Shown here piece by piece: positions 50,814 to 60,529 of a stretch of 64,000 nt of DNA. The position numbers were made by a program, and so were the translations under genes. The stretch comes from Granulicella cerasi (GTDB taxonomy: Bacteria > Acidobacteriota > Terriglobia > Terriglobales > Acidobacteriaceae). The stretch is taken from NCBI RefSeq assembly GCF_025685575.1, contig NZ_JAGSYD010000002.1:1-64000 (forward strand), written 5' to 3'. The stretch's first letter is position 1, and the number at the start of each line of letters is the position of its first letter. The notes under the pieces are model-generated. The model searched no databases, was not told where the DNA came from, and saw only the letters and a list, made by a program, of their open reading frames with translations.

Positions 50814-51698
50814 TCAGCGCCTGCGCGCCGGCCGCTTCGTCAGCTGGTCCAGGAACGCGCTCTGCACATGATTGAGGCTGCGCCCGCGCAGCACCGCCGC
50901 TACCACCGTGCGCGACACCCGAGGATCACTCACGCGGACGTAGCTGCAGTCAGGATGCGAGCCGACGGCCATCGCTGGCACAAACGAGATGCCGATGCCC
51001 GCCGCCACCATCGCCAACAGGCTGCTCAACTGTCCACTCTCAAACGCGATCTGCGGAGTAATGCGCGCATGTGTGCAGGCGGCGATGCTGAGGTCGCGGA
51101 AGCAGTGGCCATCGCGCAGCATCACGAAAGATTCTCCTCGCAGATCCTTCAGGCTCGCCGTCTTCTTCGCCGCAAGCGTATGCGCCTGGGGCACGGCCAC
51201 ATACAGCGCCTCTGTTTGCAGGGAAAACGTCTCGAGGTCTTTGTGTCGCAGCGGCAATGCAAGAATCGCCACGTCGATCGACAGATCGCGGAGCCCTTCG
51301 ACAAGCTGCGGCGTCATCTCTTCCACGATGCGCAGGCGAGCCTCCGGCAACTGCCGCATAAACTCCGTGGCGTACACCGGCATCAGATACGGCGCGATCG
51401 TGGGGATCACACCGACCGTCACACTTCCGCGCAGGTCCGCGGTCTGGCTCTCCACGCTCGCGCGCGCCTGCTCCAACTGCGCCAGCACGGAGCGTGCATG
51501 CGGCAAAAAAGCCTGTCCCGATTCCGTGAGCTGAATACGTCTTCCGAGCCGGTCAAACAGCCGCGCGCCCAGCTCTTCTTCCAGCTTTAGAATCTGCTGT
51601 GACAGCGAAGGCTGCGCCACCTTACAGCGCTCCGCCGCCCTGCTGAAACTTCCCGTTTCCGCGACGGCACAAACGTATTTGAGCTGCTGAATCTCCAT
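50814..51698 (-). CDS. oxyR: OxyR, peroxide-sensing LysR-type regulator
   Basis: 294 aa. N-terminal HTH LKYVCAVAETGSFSRAAERC then VAQPSLSQQILKLEEELGAR, the LysR signature. The redox pair is present at exactly the E. coli positions: C199 and C208 in DGHCFRDLSIAAC, which form the intramolecular disulphide on peroxide. It is divergent from katG, and the start codon lies inside an OxyR-type operator, so autorepression is likely. Full-length (usual 300 aa). The identification rests on the Cys pair, spacing and gene context. Confidence 0.94.
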   Translation of the reverse strand: MEIQQLKYVCAVAETGSFSRAAERCKVAQPSLSQQILKLEEELGARLFDRLGRRIQLTESGQAFLPHARSVLAQLEQARASVESQTADLRGSVTVGVIPTIAPYLMPVYATEFMRQLPEARLRIVEEMTPQLVEGLRDLSIDVAILALPLRHKDLETFSLQTEALYVAVPQAHTLAAKKTASLKDLRGESFVMLRDGHCFRDLSIAACTHARITPQIAFESGQLSSLLAMVAAGIGISFVPAMAVGSHPDCSYVRVSDPRVSRTVVAAVLRGRSLNHVQSAFLDQLTKRPARRR

Positions 51699-51733
51699 AG
51701 CTTTTATCTATACCTAACATGGTGATTATATAT
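51697..51733. promoter_or_regulatory. OxyR operator between oxyR and katG
   Basis: 51697-51711 (ATAGCTTTTATCTAT) fits all ten fixed positions of ATAGnTnnnAnCTAT. After exactly 7 bp, 51719-51733 matches 7 of 10. This is the four-element OxyR arrangement; it overlaps the oxyR start codon and lies about 120 bp before katG. Confidence 0.7.
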
Positions 51734-51782
51734 TGGCGCTATCGCAGAAACCGGTGCTACAGTCAGAGGCGCTGGAGTATAG

Positions 51783-54101
<2,319 letters not shown>

Positions 54102-54113
54102 TCATCGCAACAC

Positions 54114-54160
54114 AAGAACGCTCTATCCTGAGTCATCCCTCAGAGATAGAGCGTTCTTTT
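54114..54160 (+). terminator. katG terminator
   Basis: AAGAACGCTCTAT pairs with ATAGAGCGTTCTT; an inner CTGAG/CTCAG continues the stem; TTTTT follows. 12 bp after katG. Confidence 0.88.
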
Positions 54161-54176
54161 TGCGTGCGAGACTCTC

Positions 54177-54340
54177 CTATTTGATCGGGCCACCCTTGCG
54201 TGGAACGCTGAAGTTTGGAGCGCCATCGGGATTCCATGTGAAGCGTGGGTCCGCACTTCCGTCGACGGCAAGCCAGCGCGCGGCGGCTGCTCCACCTGTG
54301 AAGGCATCTCGCCTATGCCCTCGAAGTAAGAGCGCAAGTA
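54177..54340 (-). pseudogene. Possible 3' remnant of a lost gene
   Basis: On the minus strand a frame runs to a TAG at 54177-54179 with well-formed protein-like sequence (TGGAAAARWLAVDGSADPRF, then TWNPDGAPNFSVPRKGGPIK). It has GC-rich third positions but no proper start: upstream it runs into the hairpin at 54343-54386. It may be the tail end of a deleted gene. Weak; it could also be chance. Confidence 0.3.
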
Positions 54341-54342
54341 CA

Positions 54343-54386
54343 AAACAGGTCACGCTATCATCGACTGATGATGGCGTGACCTGTTT
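54343..54386 (-). terminator. Long terminator hairpin of the alpha/beta hydrolase gene
   Basis: A 20-bp stem with one T-G pair (AAACAGGTCACGCTATCATC and its partner) and loop GACT, ending in TTT on the minus strand, 19 bp past the hydrolase stop. Confidence 0.8.
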
Positions 54387-54404
54387 CATCAAGTGATCGA
54401 ATGC

Positions 54405-55103
54405 CTACTTCGACAGAGTCGTTGCCTTCTCGATCAACTCAGCAACTTCCTTCGGGTGCGAGAGCATAGGAACGTGGCTCGACGGAAGAACGATCGTCGT
54501 CGCGTTCATCTGCTTCGCCATGCTTTCTTCGTGCTCCGGCGCGATCATGTGATCTTTGCTCGAAACGGAGTACCAGGTAGGCTTGTCATGCCACGCAGCC
54601 TTCATCACCTTCGCGCCAAAGATCGCGCCCGCCGTCATTGGCTGAACAGCGATCAAGATCTCCTTCTCAGCGTCAGTCAGGTCCTGCGCAAAGTTTTCTT
54701 TCACGCCTTCGTCAGTGAGCAGAACGAATCCGTCAGCCTGCGGTGCGAGCGTGCTCATGCCCGGCGGCACAGGAAAGGGCTTGCTGATCTCAACGATGTT
54801 CTGCCCGCTGTCCGGAGCAAACGCGGCGATATACACGAGACCGGCAACCTTATCGCTGCAACCCACCTCAGTGATCACTACACCACCGTAAGAGTGGCCG
54901 ACGAGAATCACGGGGCCGTCCTGCGCCTCTACAGCTCGCTTGGTTGCGGCCGTGTCGTCTTCAAACGACGTTAGCGGAATCTGCACGGAGACAACGCGCA
55001 GTCCCTTTCCCTGCAGGTATGGAATGACCTTGGACCAGCTCGATCCATCGGCAAAAGCCCCATGAACGAGCACTACATTCTTGATGGGTGTTGGGTGTGA
55101 CAC
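54405..55103 (-). CDS. Alpha/beta-fold hydrolase (EstC/salicylate-esterase-like)
   Basis: 232 aa from GTG 55103, which has GGAGG 7 bp upstream; the longer frame to 55223 has no family character. KNVVLVHGAFADGSSWSKVI is the oxyanion loop, the nucleophile is S71 in ILVGHSYGGVV, AGLVYIAAFAPDSGQ follows, and the C-terminal DHMIAPEHEESM and SSHVPMLSHPKEV carry the acid and His. It resembles EstC/MES-type small esterases. Substrate unknown. Monocistronic, between a long hairpin and tRNA-Leu. Confidence 0.88.
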   Translation of the reverse strand: MSHPTPIKNVVLVHGAFADGSSWSKVIPYLQGKGLRVVSVQIPLTSFEDDTAATKRAVEAQDGPVILVGHSYGGVVITEVGCSDKVAGLVYIAAFAPDSGQNIVEISKPFPVPPGMSTLAPQADGFVLLTDEGVKENFAQDLTDAEKEILIAVQPMTAGAIFGAKVMKAAWHDKPTWYSVSSKDHMIAPEHEESMAKQMNATTIVLPSSHVPMLSHPKEVAELIEKATTLSK

Positions 55104-55349
55104 GATCTTACCTCCACGCGGTTGAATAGATGGGTGGTAGCGGCAACGCGGTACAGCACTCGTTTCCATGATGTTCGTAAACACTGGAAACCGCCGCTTG
55201 AAACCAAGCGTAGAGAGAACCAACGATGATCTCTTGTCGGATCAGATCACTTTTGTGAAGGCGAATCCCCTCTCTGAGATCGCCAGCAGAGCTGATGGTG
55301 ATCGCCTCATCGCAAAAATCGCGATACAATGAAGAGCGTACCGACCCAA

Positions 55350-55436
55350 GCCGGGATGGTGGAACTGGCAGACGCAGCGGACTCAAAATCCGCCGAGGGC
55401 AACCTCGTGAGGGTTCGACCCCCTCTCCCGGCACCA
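55350..55436 (+). tRNA. tRNA-Leu (anticodon CAA)
   Basis: 87-nt class II tRNA with CCA. Acceptor GCCGGGA pairs with TCCCGGC; anticodon stem GCGGA/TCCGC holds loop CTCAAAA, anticodon CAA; long variable arm. TACAAT lies upstream at 55325-55330. Confidence 0.95.
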
Positions 55437-55452
55437 AGAATTTAGATCCATG

Positions 55453-55487
55453 AAATTGGCCGACCTCGATGAGGTCGGCCAATTTGC
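55453..55487 (+). terminator. tRNA-Leu(CAA) terminator
   Basis: Perfect 15-bp stem AAATTGGCCGACCTC with loop GAT; likely bidirectional with the converging operon. Confidence 0.88.
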
Positions 55488-55526
55488 TTGATGCCAATCG
55501 AACTTAGCGGCTGCGTTCGCGCAATG

Positions 55527-56519
55527 CTACTGGACCGTACTCGACGGACGGAGTTGCAATAGCTTCTCCGCGTTGAAGAGTGCGTTTCTGGCCGCCGCTT
55601 GCAGGTTATCGGCCGCCAGCCACAGCCACACGCCCTTCCGGCTTCCGGTCGCGAGCTTGGTGCGTACGAGAATCGTGGACTGGCCGTTTGCGGACTGGTT
55701 CGAGACCTCTTCGTCACCCGTGAGGACTTGGATCTCGTCACTCGGCAACGATTTCAACCAGGCGTCGAGGTCGAAGCCCACCGGCGCGTCGATGAAGAGC
55801 GACGCCGTAACGCCGTGGAATACCGGAGCCTGAACCGCCTGCAGTTCAATCGACAAGGCCTTCCCGAGTCGTTGAAGGTCAAGGTTGACCTGCTGTTCCT
55901 GCGCAGCGAAGTTCGCCTTGGCGCCTTCTCCGAAAGCATCGCGTAAGGTGAAGGCGCTCTGTCCGCCGAAGATCTCTGAGGGCATGCTCTGGAAAGAAAG
56001 TAGCGCAACAGTTTGCGCGTGAAGTTCGTCCATCGCCGCAGCGCCGTGGATCGACGCTGGCAGCAGAACTGTCGCGGTTACAGCTGCGTTCGTGGGCAAG
56101 CCGCTGAGCGTACGCGCCAGCATCCATGCTGCGGGGTGAGCAGTCGTAGTGACGTTCGCCGCGAGATCCAGCGAGTTATAGAGGAGCGGTGTCAGCAGTA
56201 ATGCGCCGTCCTCGGCGGTCAGCGCACCGCTCAAGTCGACGATGCCGGCGCCCTTCCCCACTGCAGCCTTCCAATGCTCGCGCGTCAATGAGCTTTCAGT
56301 GGCGAAGAAGATGATGTCTGCGCCGTCGAAACCATCAGCGGTGATCGGCTGCACGACCAGCGCTTCGTCTCCTGCCGCAGTCACCTGACCGGCGGCATCG
56401 CCATCGAGCAACACCAGGTCCCAGGCCATATGCGTCGCCGCGTTCAACTGCTCAGCGAGCTCTTTTCCTAGCGGCGTGGTTGCCCCCACGATGACGGCGC
56501 GCGCAAACTTAGCTGCCAT
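55527..56519 (-). CDS. USG-1-like aspartate-semialdehyde-dehydrogenase homologue lacking the catalytic Cys
   Basis: 330 aa from ATG 56519 (AGGAGA about 6 bp upstream). An N-terminal nucleotide-binding domain (AVIVGATTPLGKELAEQL) and a C-terminal Asd/ArgC dimerisation domain (VQAPVFHGVTASLFI, WLAADNLQAAARNALFNAEK). Where active ASADH has a Pro-Asn-Cys-Ser/Thr active site, this protein reads ANVTTTAHPAAWMLARTL, with no Cys anywhere near, as in USG-1. It is therefore unlikely to be an ASADH; a structural or other role is possible. It is last in a minus-strand run after pssA (23 bp gap). Confidence 0.82.
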   Translation of the reverse strand: MAAKFARAVIVGATTPLGKELAEQLNAATHMAWDLVLLDGDAAGQVTAAGDEALVVQPITADGFDGADIIFFATESSLTREHWKAAVGKGAGIVDLSGALTAEDGALLLTPLLYNSLDLAANVTTTAHPAAWMLARTLSGLPTNAAVTATVLLPASIHGAAAMDELHAQTVALLSFQSMPSEIFGGQSAFTLRDAFGEGAKANFAAQEQQVNLDLQRLGKALSIELQAVQAPVFHGVTASLFIDAPVGFDLDAWLKSLPSDEIQVLTGDEEVSNQSANGQSTILVRTKLATGSRKGVWLWLAADNLQAAARNALFNAEKLLQLRPSSTVQ

Positions 56520-56542
56520 TGAATCTCCTCTTGTCTCGTTCT

Positions 56543-57373
56543 TTACGCTGTGGGCTGCGGTTTGCTGCCGAAGGAATAGGCCACACGCGCAACGACTCCG
56601 GACACCAGATACGTCATCGCCAGCGCAAGCAAGCCGATCTCTGACCACTCATACAAAACGGCCAGTACGACCATCAGCAGGATTAGCAACCGTGCCGGAC
56701 GGCGGGAGCTGACATCGATCTCTTTGCCGCTCCAGAATCGCCAGCTGCTGACCATGAGGAAGCCTACGCAGGCCACCAGAACGAGCCAGACGAGCGACCA
56801 CCAGAAGCTGTAGATCGGCGAGCCGTTCTCGAAGTGAACGACTGCAGCGACGCATCCTGCTCCCGCAGGGATGGGCATCCCCACAAAGTACTTTCGCCCA
56901 GGTCGGCCGGGGTTGCGAGGTTGCGGATTCACGCTCACGTTGAAGCGCGCCAGACGGCATGCGCCACAGATGAGGAAGAGGAAGCAGACCACGATACCGA
57001 AGTGCGATAAATGAGCTTCGCTGGACGGATTGCCCAGCGGAAGCACCTGATGCACACCCCAGAGATACGCCAACACACTTGGCGCCACACCGAATGCGAT
57101 GACATCGGCCAGCGAGTCCAGCTCTTTGCCGAAGTCGCTCTGCGTGTTCGTCATGCGAGCGATGCGACCATCGAGTCCATCGAAGACGATGGCGAAGGCA
57201 ATCGCGAGCGCCGAGCGATCGAAGGCCGCGGGGTCGTGCATCGCGGAGCCGCGAATCGCCTGCATCAGCGCGAAGTAGCCCGCAGCGATGTTGCCTGCCG
57301 TGAACAGCGACGGCAGGATGTACATGCCGCGCGACGGGCGCTTCCCTGTCGGCGTCATCTCGACGTCCGCCAT
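56543..57373 (-). CDS. pssA: CDP-diacylglycerol-serine O-phosphatidyltransferase
   Basis: 276 aa from ATG 57373; TAA of psd and this ATG overlap (TAATG). The CDP-alcohol phosphotransferase motif is complete: D65-G-L-D68-G-R-I-A-R73 ... G82-K-E-L-D86-S-L-A-D90. Multiple membrane helices (LPSLFTAGNIAAGYFALMQA at the start, LILLMVVLAVLYEWSEIGLL near the end). It makes phosphatidylserine, which Psd then decarboxylates to phosphatidylethanolamine. Both genes of the pathway are coupled here. Type II Pss. Confidence 0.95.
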   Translation of the reverse strand: MADVEMTPTGKRPSRGMYILPSLFTAGNIAAGYFALMQAIRGSAMHDPAAFDRSALAIAFAIVFDGLDGRIARMTNTQSDFGKELDSLADVIAFGVAPSVLAYLWGVHQVLPLGNPSSEAHLSHFGIVVCFLFLICGACRLARFNVSVNPQPRNPGRPGRKYFVGMPIPAGAGCVAAVVHFENGSPIYSFWWSLVWLVLVACVGFLMVSSWRFWSGKEIDVSSRRPARLLILLMVVLAVLYEWSEIGLLALAMTYLVSGVVARVAYSFGSKPQPTA

Positions 57374-58002
57374 TAGTGGGAGGACTCCTGCGGAATGACG
57401 GCAAGAATCGAGCTGCCACCCTTCACATGCTGGCCAGGCTTCACGCGAAGCTCTGCGTTGGCCGGCAGCAGAATGTCCGTGCGCGAGCCGAACTTGATCA
57501 GCCCCATACGCTGTCCGCGCTCGACCACATCCCCTACCTTGAGGTTGCAAACAATGCGGCGTGCGAGCAAGCCAGCGATCTGCTTGAAACTCACTTCGTA
57601 TTCGCCGTTGTCAATTGTGATCATGGTCTGCTCGTTGAGCACCGCGGACTCGGACTTCATCGCGTTCAGAAACAGGCCCTCGCGATACTCCACAAGGGTG
57701 ACCTTTCCACCGACAGGTACGCGGTTCACGTGCACGTTGAATACGTTCAGGAAGACAGTGATGCGGATGCGATCGCCCGCGGTCGTCGAGACCCACTCCG
57801 CTTCTTCTACCTTGCCGTCAGCCGGCGAGACAACGATGCCGGGGCCGGTAGGAATCGTGCGATTCGGATCACGGAAGAACCACAGGAAAAACGCCGCAAG
57901 CAGCACGGGAATTGCCGTGAGCACTACGAAGTGCGTCGAAACGCCAACAATCACTGCAACAATCAGCAGCGAAATTCCGTACAACAAACCGTCGCGAACC
58001 AT
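57373..58002 (-). CDS. psd: Phosphatidylserine decarboxylase, short type
   Basis: 209 aa, membrane-anchored N-terminus (two helices, residues about 5-42). [20 protein letters not shown] and [16 protein letters not shown] are family blocks; the self-cleavage site is G172-S173 in [13 protein letters not shown], where the Ser gives the pyruvoyl group. The short form lacking the large N-terminal part of E. coli Psd is common outside gammaproteobacteria. The stop TAA overlaps the pssA ATG. Follows rimI after 46 bp. Confidence 0.95.
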   Translation of the reverse strand: MVRDGLLYGISLLIVAVIVGVSTHFVVLTAIPVLLAAFFLWFFRDPNRTIPTGPGIVVSPADGKVEEAEWVSTTAGDRIRITVFLNVFNVHVNRVPVGGKVTLVEYREGLFLNAMKSESAVLNEQTMITIDNGEYEVSFKQIAGLLARRIVCNLKVGDVVERGQRMGLIKFGSRTDILLPANAELRVKPGQHVKGGSSILAVIPQESSH

Positions 58003-58048
58003 CCCCTGATTATAGCTGTGAAGCGTTGCAGCAACGAGGGTTATGCGG

Positions 58049-58528
58049 TCAAACTTTGAGTGGACGTAACTCCATCAGGACCGCATCTTCCACCGGATCG
58101 CTGTAATACGCAGCTCGTCTTCCTTGCTCCCGAAAGCCGCGTGTCTGATAGAACTTTCGCGCCCGCTCGTTGCTTGCGCGCACTTCCAGTTCCAACGACT
58201 GCGCACCCCGCGCGCTGGCGCTCACGATGCCCGCCACGAGCAGCGATCCACCGATTCCCTGTCGCTGCCGCTTCGGCGCAACTGCGATGCTTTCCAGTTC
58301 GGCAAAGTCCGATACCAACGTGAGCACGGCGAGGCCAAGTATCTCTTCGCTCGAATTCACTTCGTTTTCAGCCACGGCCACCAGCACGATCCGCTCGGCG
58401 CCTTCGCCGCGAAAGATCGCCTCCCATGCTGCGAGCGGCCAGTGCGGAGCCTCTTCCACGTTGGCGCTCAGTTCATACAGAGGTACCGCGTCTTCCGCGA
58501 CGGCTTCACGCACCCGATAGAGAGTCAT
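58049..58528 (-). CDS. rimI: Ribosomal protein S18 alanine N-acetyltransferase
   Basis: 159 aa GNAT protein. [20 protein letters not shown] is the acetyl-CoA loop (motif A: RQRQGIG), [20 protein letters not shown] and [20 protein letters not shown] are the RimI C-terminal signature. Overlaps tsaB by 4 bp (ATGA), the standard tsaB-rimI pairing. Modifies the N-terminus of S18; no further paralogue seen here. Confidence 0.93.
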   Translation of the reverse strand: MTLYRVREAVAEDAVPLYELSANVEEAPHWPLAAWEAIFRGEGAERIVLVAVAENEVNSSEEILGLAVLTLVSDFAELESIAVAPKRQRQGIGGSLLVAGIVSASARGAQSLELEVRASNERARKFYQTRGFREQGRRAAYYSDPVEDAVLMELRPLKV

Positions 58529-59145
58529 GCGATCGCAGGCTTCTTCGCGTAGATCTCTGATTCGCTCCGCACATAGTTGGCATCCAGCAGGGCGACATTC
58601 GCGGCTTCACTCAACACCGCGTCCTGAATCAGCGGCCACGCATCCGCTACAGACACCTCGCGCGCCACCGCGTTCGGCAGCTTATTCGCGAGAGGCGATT
58701 CAGCAATCACCACCGAAGAACTCTCCACGATCTTCTCCACGAAGCTCGCGAAATCCTCCAGCGACTCGCGCGTTGTCGCAAGGTCACGCACGTATAGCTG
58801 ACCGCGACCAGCATCCATCGCAGCGAACCCCAACTCTGCACCTGCCGCCAACACCGCGAGTCGCGACACAGCATAAAGCGGCACATCCCACACTTCGCAC
58901 AGAGCCTTCGCCGCGGAGAGTCCCACGCGCACTCCTGTGAAAGATCCCGGCCCGCTCACCACGACCACCGCCGTCACACGCTCCACGCCGAGCAGCTCCC
59001 GCATCGCTGAAACCAGATCGGCGGAGGCCGTCCGGTCCGGCAAAACGTTCTCGCCCGAAAGCTCTCCGCGCACGAATAACGCCGCGCGGGAGGGAGCTCC
59101 GCAGGTGTCGAGCCAAAGTACGTTCTGGGCGTTCGCGTCCGTCAT
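58525..59145 (-). CDS. tsaB: TsaB, tRNA threonylcarbamoyladenosine biosynthesis protein
   Basis: 206 aa from ATG 59145 (GAGAGG 5 bp upstream). VLWLDTCGAPSRAALFVRGE at the start, VVVVSGPGSFTGVRVGLSAA as the ASKHA-like phosphate loop and AVSRLAVLAAGAE complete the pattern; FAAMDAGRGQLYVRDLA is also typical. It is the dimerising partner of TsaD/TsaE in t6A synthesis. Its operon continues with rimI, then psd-pssA. Confidence 0.93.
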   Translation of the reverse strand: MTDANAQNVLWLDTCGAPSRAALFVRGELSGENVLPDRTASADLVSAMRELLGVERVTAVVVVSGPGSFTGVRVGLSAAKALCEVWDVPLYAVSRLAVLAAGAELGFAAMDAGRGQLYVRDLATTRESLEDFASFVEKIVESSSVVIAESPLANKLPNAVAREVSVADAWPLIQDAVLSEAANVALLDANYVRSESEIYAKKPAIA

Positions 59146-59258
59146 AAATCCTCTCTCTTCAGCATACCCAGCTCTGCTGGTTGACGGGTGTATTCGTGGC
59201 CTGATACATCTTCTCCCCGCAGTAAGATGTTTCATTTTTCCGAGGACTAAATCGTTTT

Positions 59259-59723
59259 ATGAAAAATACCATTCGCATTGCCTCCATCGCTATCCTCTCC
59301 GCTGCATCGTTTGCAGCGAACGCCCAGGCCACGCACAACAACTGGCGCGCCGAGCACTCGCGCGACAAGGTCAATAGCACCAACGTCACCATTGACGACA
59401 AGCGCGGGCTCGACTCCACCGGCACTCCCGCAAAGGCTGTGTGGGTTCGTCAGTTCCCCACCGCGGGGAAGTACATGCTGAAGCTCAAGTACACGCCTAT
59501 CGCCGGTCGCGCTATGAAGGTCACGATCAACGGTCAGGAGATTTCGACCAAGGGCCTGAACGCGAAGCCCAAGGACAACCCGGACATGGACTGCGAGAAG
59601 GCAGCCTGGCGCGAACTCGGCGAAGTGAAGTTCAACGAAGGCGCGAACACCATCATCATGGAGCCGATTCCCGCTGACGGCAAGCTGCCGCACGTCTGCC
59701 AGTTCGACGCTGAACTCGAGTAG
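59259..59723 (+). CDS. Small exported protein with carbohydrate-binding-like fold
   Basis: 154 aa with signal peptide (RIASIAILSAASFAANAQ). The mature part (WRAEHSRDKVNSTNVTIDDK, VRQFPTAGKYMLKLKYTPIA, then FNEGANTIIMEPIPADGKLP) has the strand pattern of a CBM6/CBM35-like beta-sandwich: GKYMLKLKY and GANTI are the recurring parts. Two Cys (MDCEKAAW, HVCQFD) may form a disulphide. The family assignment is only a likeness. Stands alone, convergent with nothing, divergent from tsaB; a 13-bp hairpin ends it. Confidence 0.55.
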   Translation: MKNTIRIASIAILSAASFAANAQATHNNWRAEHSRDKVNSTNVTIDDKRGLDSTGTPAKAVWVRQFPTAGKYMLKLKYTPIAGRAMKVTINGQEISTKGLNAKPKDNPDMDCEKAAWRELGEVKFNEGANTIIMEPIPADGKLPHVCQFDAELE

Positions 59724-59738
59724 GTCAACGCATCCCGC

Positions 59739-59775
59739 AAACGCCACCTGCGGTCGCAACGCAGGTGGCGTTTCT
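59739..59775 (+). terminator. Terminator after the small exported protein
   Basis: AAACGCCACCTGC with its complement around a 9-nt interior, then CTGCGT; T-tract short. 15 bp past the stop. Confidence 0.7.
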
Positions 59776-59799
59776 GCGTCACGGCGCGTCTAAGCCCAC

Positions 59800-60483
59800 A
59801 TGACAGAGATCATTCAGGTCGAGCGACGCGACCTTCGCATCGAAGCGCATCTGCCGCAGAACACCTCCACGCCTGTGCCTGCGATCATCCTGCTGCATGG
59901 CTCCGGCGGCAACGTTGGCTGGTGGCTTGAACGCATAGCACCGCAGGTAACGGCAGCCGGCATCGCGCTCTTTGCGCCTCACTACTTCGACCGCACCGGC
60001 TCCACGCGCCCTGACTACGAAACCATCATGGACGGCGTGCACGTGCCGCAGTGGATCGAAGCCGTGGAAGCCACGCTCGCCTACGTTGCCGATCGCCCGG
60101 AGATCGATGCCTCTCGCATCGCGCTCGTCGGCGTTTCACTCGGGGCGTTTCTGTCACTCGGGCTCGGCGCCATGCTCTCCGCATCGCCGCTGCAGGAGGA
60201 CCGCAAGCGCATCCGCGCCATCGTAGATCTCTCCGGCGGACTCATCGAGCCGTTCCGCTCGCAGGCCACGCATGACTTCCCGCCCACGCTCGTGGTGCAC
60301 GGCGAAGCCGACGATGTCGTCCACGTGAAGGACGCGCATGCGCTCATCGATCGACTCACCGAACTAGATGTTCCGCACGAGGCGCTGTTGCTCCCCGGCG
60401 AAGGCCACTGGTTCTCCGACGCGGCGCAAATCCCGCTCTTCCTGCGGCTCGCCGACTTCCTGAGTCGCCATCTGAAGCCATAA
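59800..60483 (+). CDS. Dienelactone-hydrolase-family alpha/beta hydrolase with Ser nucleophile
   Basis: 227 aa. PAIILLHGSGGNVGWWLERI is the oxyanion region, S113 in LVGVSLGAFLSLG is the nucleophile (true dienelactone hydrolases use Cys here), D171 or D172 in VVHGEADDVVHV is the acid, and H203 in LLPGEGHWFSD the base. An esterase/peptidase-like activity on a small substrate is likely, not a lactone hydrolase. It shares a terminator with the converging lon paralogue. Confidence 0.88.
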   Translation: MTEIIQVERRDLRIEAHLPQNTSTPVPAIILLHGSGGNVGWWLERIAPQVTAAGIALFAPHYFDRTGSTRPDYETIMDGVHVPQWIEAVEATLAYVADRPEIDASRIALVGVSLGAFLSLGLGAMLSASPLQEDRKRIRAIVDLSGGLIEPFRSQATHDFPPTLVVHGEADDVVHVKDAHALIDRLTELDVPHEALLLPGEGHWFSDAAQIPLFLRLADFLSRHLKP

Positions 60484-60486
60484 GAA

Positions 60487-60517
60487 AAGGCCGCCACAGT
60501 TTCGTGGCGGCCTTCCT
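60487..60517. terminator. Bidirectional terminator
   Basis: AAGGCCGCCAC/GTGGCGGCCTT, loop AGTTTC, followed by CCTTTT. Between the esterase and the second lon. Confidence 0.8.
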
Positions 60518-60529
60518 TTTGCTCTGCAA

